Shown here in pieces: positions 5,041 to 6,590 of a stretch of DNA of 6,590 bases. Numbering within the stretch: position 1 is the stretch's first letter; every line of letters starts with the position of its first letter. The translations under genes were made by a program, and so were the position numbers. A model generated the notes under the pieces. The model had not been told where the DNA came from, searched no databases, and saw only the letters and a list, made by a program, of their open reading frames with translations. The stretch is from an uncultured Planctomycetaceae bacterium (GTDB lineage: Bacteria > Planctomycetota > Planctomycetia > Pirellulales > Lacipirellulaceae), in the NCBI GenBank assembly GCA_937860165.1, contig CALMBE010000689.1, positions 1 through 6,590 of the forward strand, given 5' to 3'.

Positions 5041-6447
5041 ATGAATACTAAGCACAAACTACTGGTTTCGGCAATCGGTCTCTTGGCCACGATCGCGCTC
5101 GGAGTGTCGGGATATTTGACTTACGTGACTTGGCAACAGGAAACAGTCCTCGGCTGCACGGCAGGCTCAGGGCTCGACTGCGAGGATGTCCTGGGTAGTG
5201 GTTGGTCGAAATGGCTGGGAATGCCGGTGAGCATGTTTGGCGCGGCGGTGTATGTGGGCATTCTGGGATTGTGCTGGCCTGCGGTTCGGAAACCGAATAG
5301 CTGGGCTGCCGCTGGGTTGGTGGCCCTGGCGTTGATGGCAGCCGGAGCGGGATTGTGGTTCCTGGGGACGCAAGTGTTGGTTCTGCAACAATTCTGCCTC
5401 TATTGTTTGGCGGTACACACCTGCGGGGGACTGATTCTCGCAGCGACACTCTTGTTGATTCTGGATCCTGGCCAGGCCAATAACCTCGACCAGATGCGGT
5501 CGCACTTTGGTGTCGTCGCGCAGAGTGAACCCCCGGCGGCAACTTCGATGAGTCTGCGATCGATGTGCATCGCACTGGGAATTGCCGCGAGCGGATTGAT
5601 GGCTTTGATCGCGGGCCAACTATTAGTCTCGCCACCCACGATGGAAGTTGTCGAGATCGCTCCAGCTAAGCAGGATGCTGAATCGACACAAAAAGTGGTT
5701 CCTCCTGTAGCGTCGAATGCAGAAGTCCAGAACACGGAACTTGAGAAGCAAGTGGAACCCAAGGAAGAAGATTCCCCGGTCGCAACTGAACAGCCCTCTC
5801 CTGCGGAGAAATTGGTCACCCCACAATCGACCTATCGGGCACCGCGTTACGTGAATTTTTCGAGTCTGAAAAGCAAAGTCGATGTCAATCGCTCGCCGGT
5901 GTTGGGGAATCCCGAGGCGGAACACATGGTGGTGGAAATTCTGGACTACACGTGCCCCCATTGTCGCAAGCTGCATCCCTTTGTTCAAAAAGCTTTGGAC
6001 CGCTATGGCGATCAATTGGGGGTAGTGGTGTTTCACCTCCCACTGAGTCGCAAGTGCAATCCGATCATCAAGGCCGAGCATGTCTCGCACGCCAACGGGT
6101 GCGGTTATGCCCGATTCGCATACGGTGTGTGGAAGTTGTCCCCGCGGCACTTTGCCGAGTATCACGATTGGCTCATGGAGGGTGAAAAGGCCCCGCCGCT
6201 GCACGTCGCACGGCAACGGGCACTTGATCTAGTCGGGGAACAAATTTTGCTTGACCAGTCGATTGAGCTCGATTCCAAGAAAATGATTGTTGACCATTCG
6301 AACGAGTTAAATGTCCTCAATCTGGGGCTCCCGGTAGTGGTGTTTCAGAGTGGCGTGATCAAGGGGAGCCCCGAGTCCGACGAAAAGTGGTACGAAGTGC
6401 TCGAAGAACGTGTCGGGGTAAAACCCCCCGAGAAGAGCAACGACTAA
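5041..6447 (+). CDS. VKOR-DsbA fusion, disulfide-forming membrane protein
   Basis: This inner-membrane protein joins a vitamin K epoxide reductase (VKOR) domain to a periplasmic DsbA-like thioredoxin domain, so one chain could oxidise substrate cysteines and pass the electrons to quinone. From the ATG at 5041 it has 468 residues. Five hydrophobic segments are visible: about 7-29, 61-82, 87-110, 117-141 and 175-196. VKOR residues are the loop pair C39 and C47, Ser64, and the quinone-side CxxC C119-L-Y-C122 at the start of the fourth segment. A Pro/Glu-rich linker (about 200-265) leads to the DsbA domain (about 285-460) with active site C305-P-H-C308, the same CPHC as E. coli DsbA, and a probable cis-proline at Pro431 (GLPVVVF). 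The topology puts all active cysteines outside the cytoplasm. C339 and C354 form a possible extra pair. An in-frame TTG at 5011 would add 10 residues; neither start has a good ribosome site, and I prefer the ATG. Confidence 0.92.
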   Translation: MNTKHKLLVSAIGLLATIALGVSGYLTYVTWQQETVLGCTAGSGLDCEDVLGSGWSKWLGMPVSMFGAAVYVGILGLCWPAVRKPNSWAAAGLVALALMAAGAGLWFLGTQVLVLQQFCLYCLAVHTCGGLILAATLLLILDPGQANNLDQMRSHFGVVAQSEPPAATSMSLRSMCIALGIAASGLMALIAGQLLVSPPTMEVVEIAPAKQDAESTQKVVPPVASNAEVQNTELEKQVEPKEEDSPVATEQPSPAEKLVTPQSTYRAPRYVNFSSLKSKVDVNRSPVLGNPEAEHMVVEILDYTCPHCRKLHPFVQKALDRYGDQLGVVVFHLPLSRKCNPIIKAEHVSHANGCGYARFAYGVWKLSPRHFAEYHDWLMEGEKAPPLHVARQRALDLVGEQILLDQSIELDSKKMIVDHSNELNVLNLGLPVVVFQSGVIKGSPESDEKWYEVLEERVGVKPPEKSND

Positions 6448-6470
6448 GTGCCTTAAGCAGTTTCAGAATT

Positions 6471-6497
6471 GTCATTCCCGCGCAGGCGGGAATCCAG
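6471..6497. repeat. dRS3-like palindromic dispersed repeat (ATTCCC-N8-GGGAAT)
   Basis: ATTCCCGC (6474-6481) and GCGGGAAT (6486-6493) form a perfect 8-bp stem around the 4-nt loop GCAG, starting 23 bp after the VKOR-DsbA stop. The form ATTCCC-N8-GGGAAT is that of the Neisseria dRS3 repeat, and this GC-rich version with flanking GTC and CCAG is a widespread dispersed bacterial repeat, often mis-translated as VIPAQAGIQ. No T-run follows the stem, so it would be at best a weak intrinsic terminator. Confidence 0.75.
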
Positions 6498-6540
6498 TTT
6501 CCCAAATTTATACCCCACGCGGTGACGAATGATCTGTACT

Positions 6541-6564
6541 TGGGTGCCACTGGCTTTGCCAGTG
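6541..6564. repeat. Short hairpin repeat CACTGGC-TTT-GCCAGTG
   Basis: CACTGGC (6548-6554) and GCCAGTG (6558-6564) are perfect inverted repeats around a TTT loop, preceded by TGGGTGC. I recall this hairpin with the GGGTGC lead as abundant between genes in planctomycetes; that is memory, not a search. With the repeat at 6471-6497 it accounts for most of the structure in the 143 bases after the VKOR-DsbA gene. Confidence 0.65.
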
Positions 6565-6590
6565 TCCTCCTGATCAATCCTTGTTAATCA

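Noticed and set aside
5623..6216. 197-codon minus-strand open frame opposite the VKOR-DsbA gene
   Set aside because: It is antisense to the linker and DsbA domain. The product is low-complexity and unrecognised.
6387..6587. Small plus-strand frame encoding VIPAQAGIQ
   Set aside because: This peptide is the familiar artefact of translating the ATTCCC-N8-GGGAAT dispersed repeat. The frame also starts inside the VKOR-DsbA gene.

Overview
The window most likely comes from the chromosome of a planctomycete, plausibly of the Pirellulales group. This rests on the gene complement, the moderate GC content, weak or absent Shine-Dalgarno sequences at several genes, and two kinds of intergenic repeat that I associate from memory with that phylum. 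No marker gene is present, so the taxonomic call is inference. All six protein genes are intact housekeeping or stress genes. I see no rRNA, tRNA, CRISPR array, transposase, prophage gene or defence system.

Layout, left to right. (1) Minus strand: trpE, the large subunit of anthranilate synthase, reads out of the window's left end. (2) A divergent intergenic region of about 390 bases separates trpE from mcsA. It holds the best sigma-70-type promoter in the window (TTGACA-N16-TAGAAT), pointing at mcsA, and an 11-bp direct repeat. (3) Plus strand: mcsA (zinc-binding UVR-domain adaptor) and mcsB (protein-arginine kinase) form a pair with a 166-bp gap. In Firmicutes this pair sits with ctsR and clpC, but neither is visible here. 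(4) A 122-bp gap between the convergent mcsB and ppk2 genes is almost filled by a heptanucleotide-repeat element with long inverted arms. (5) Minus strand: a PPK2-family polyphosphate:nucleotide phosphotransferase lies downstream of a 60-residue CPXCG zinc-ribbon protein, probably co-transcribed. (6) Plus strand, divergent: a membrane protein fusing a VKOR domain to a periplasmic DsbA-like thioredoxin domain. (7) Two unrelated short hairpin repeats follow its stop codon.

Functionally, McsA/McsB would mark damaged or regulatory proteins with phosphoarginine. The polyphosphate enzyme would exchange phosphate between polyphosphate and nucleotides. The VKOR-DsbA fusion would both make and regenerate disulfide-forming oxidant in the periplasm. 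The cluster therefore has a loose protein-quality and stress flavour, but I see no evidence that it is one regulated system. I do not find a clearly new biological system. The most unusual item is the repeat element between mcsB and ppk2.
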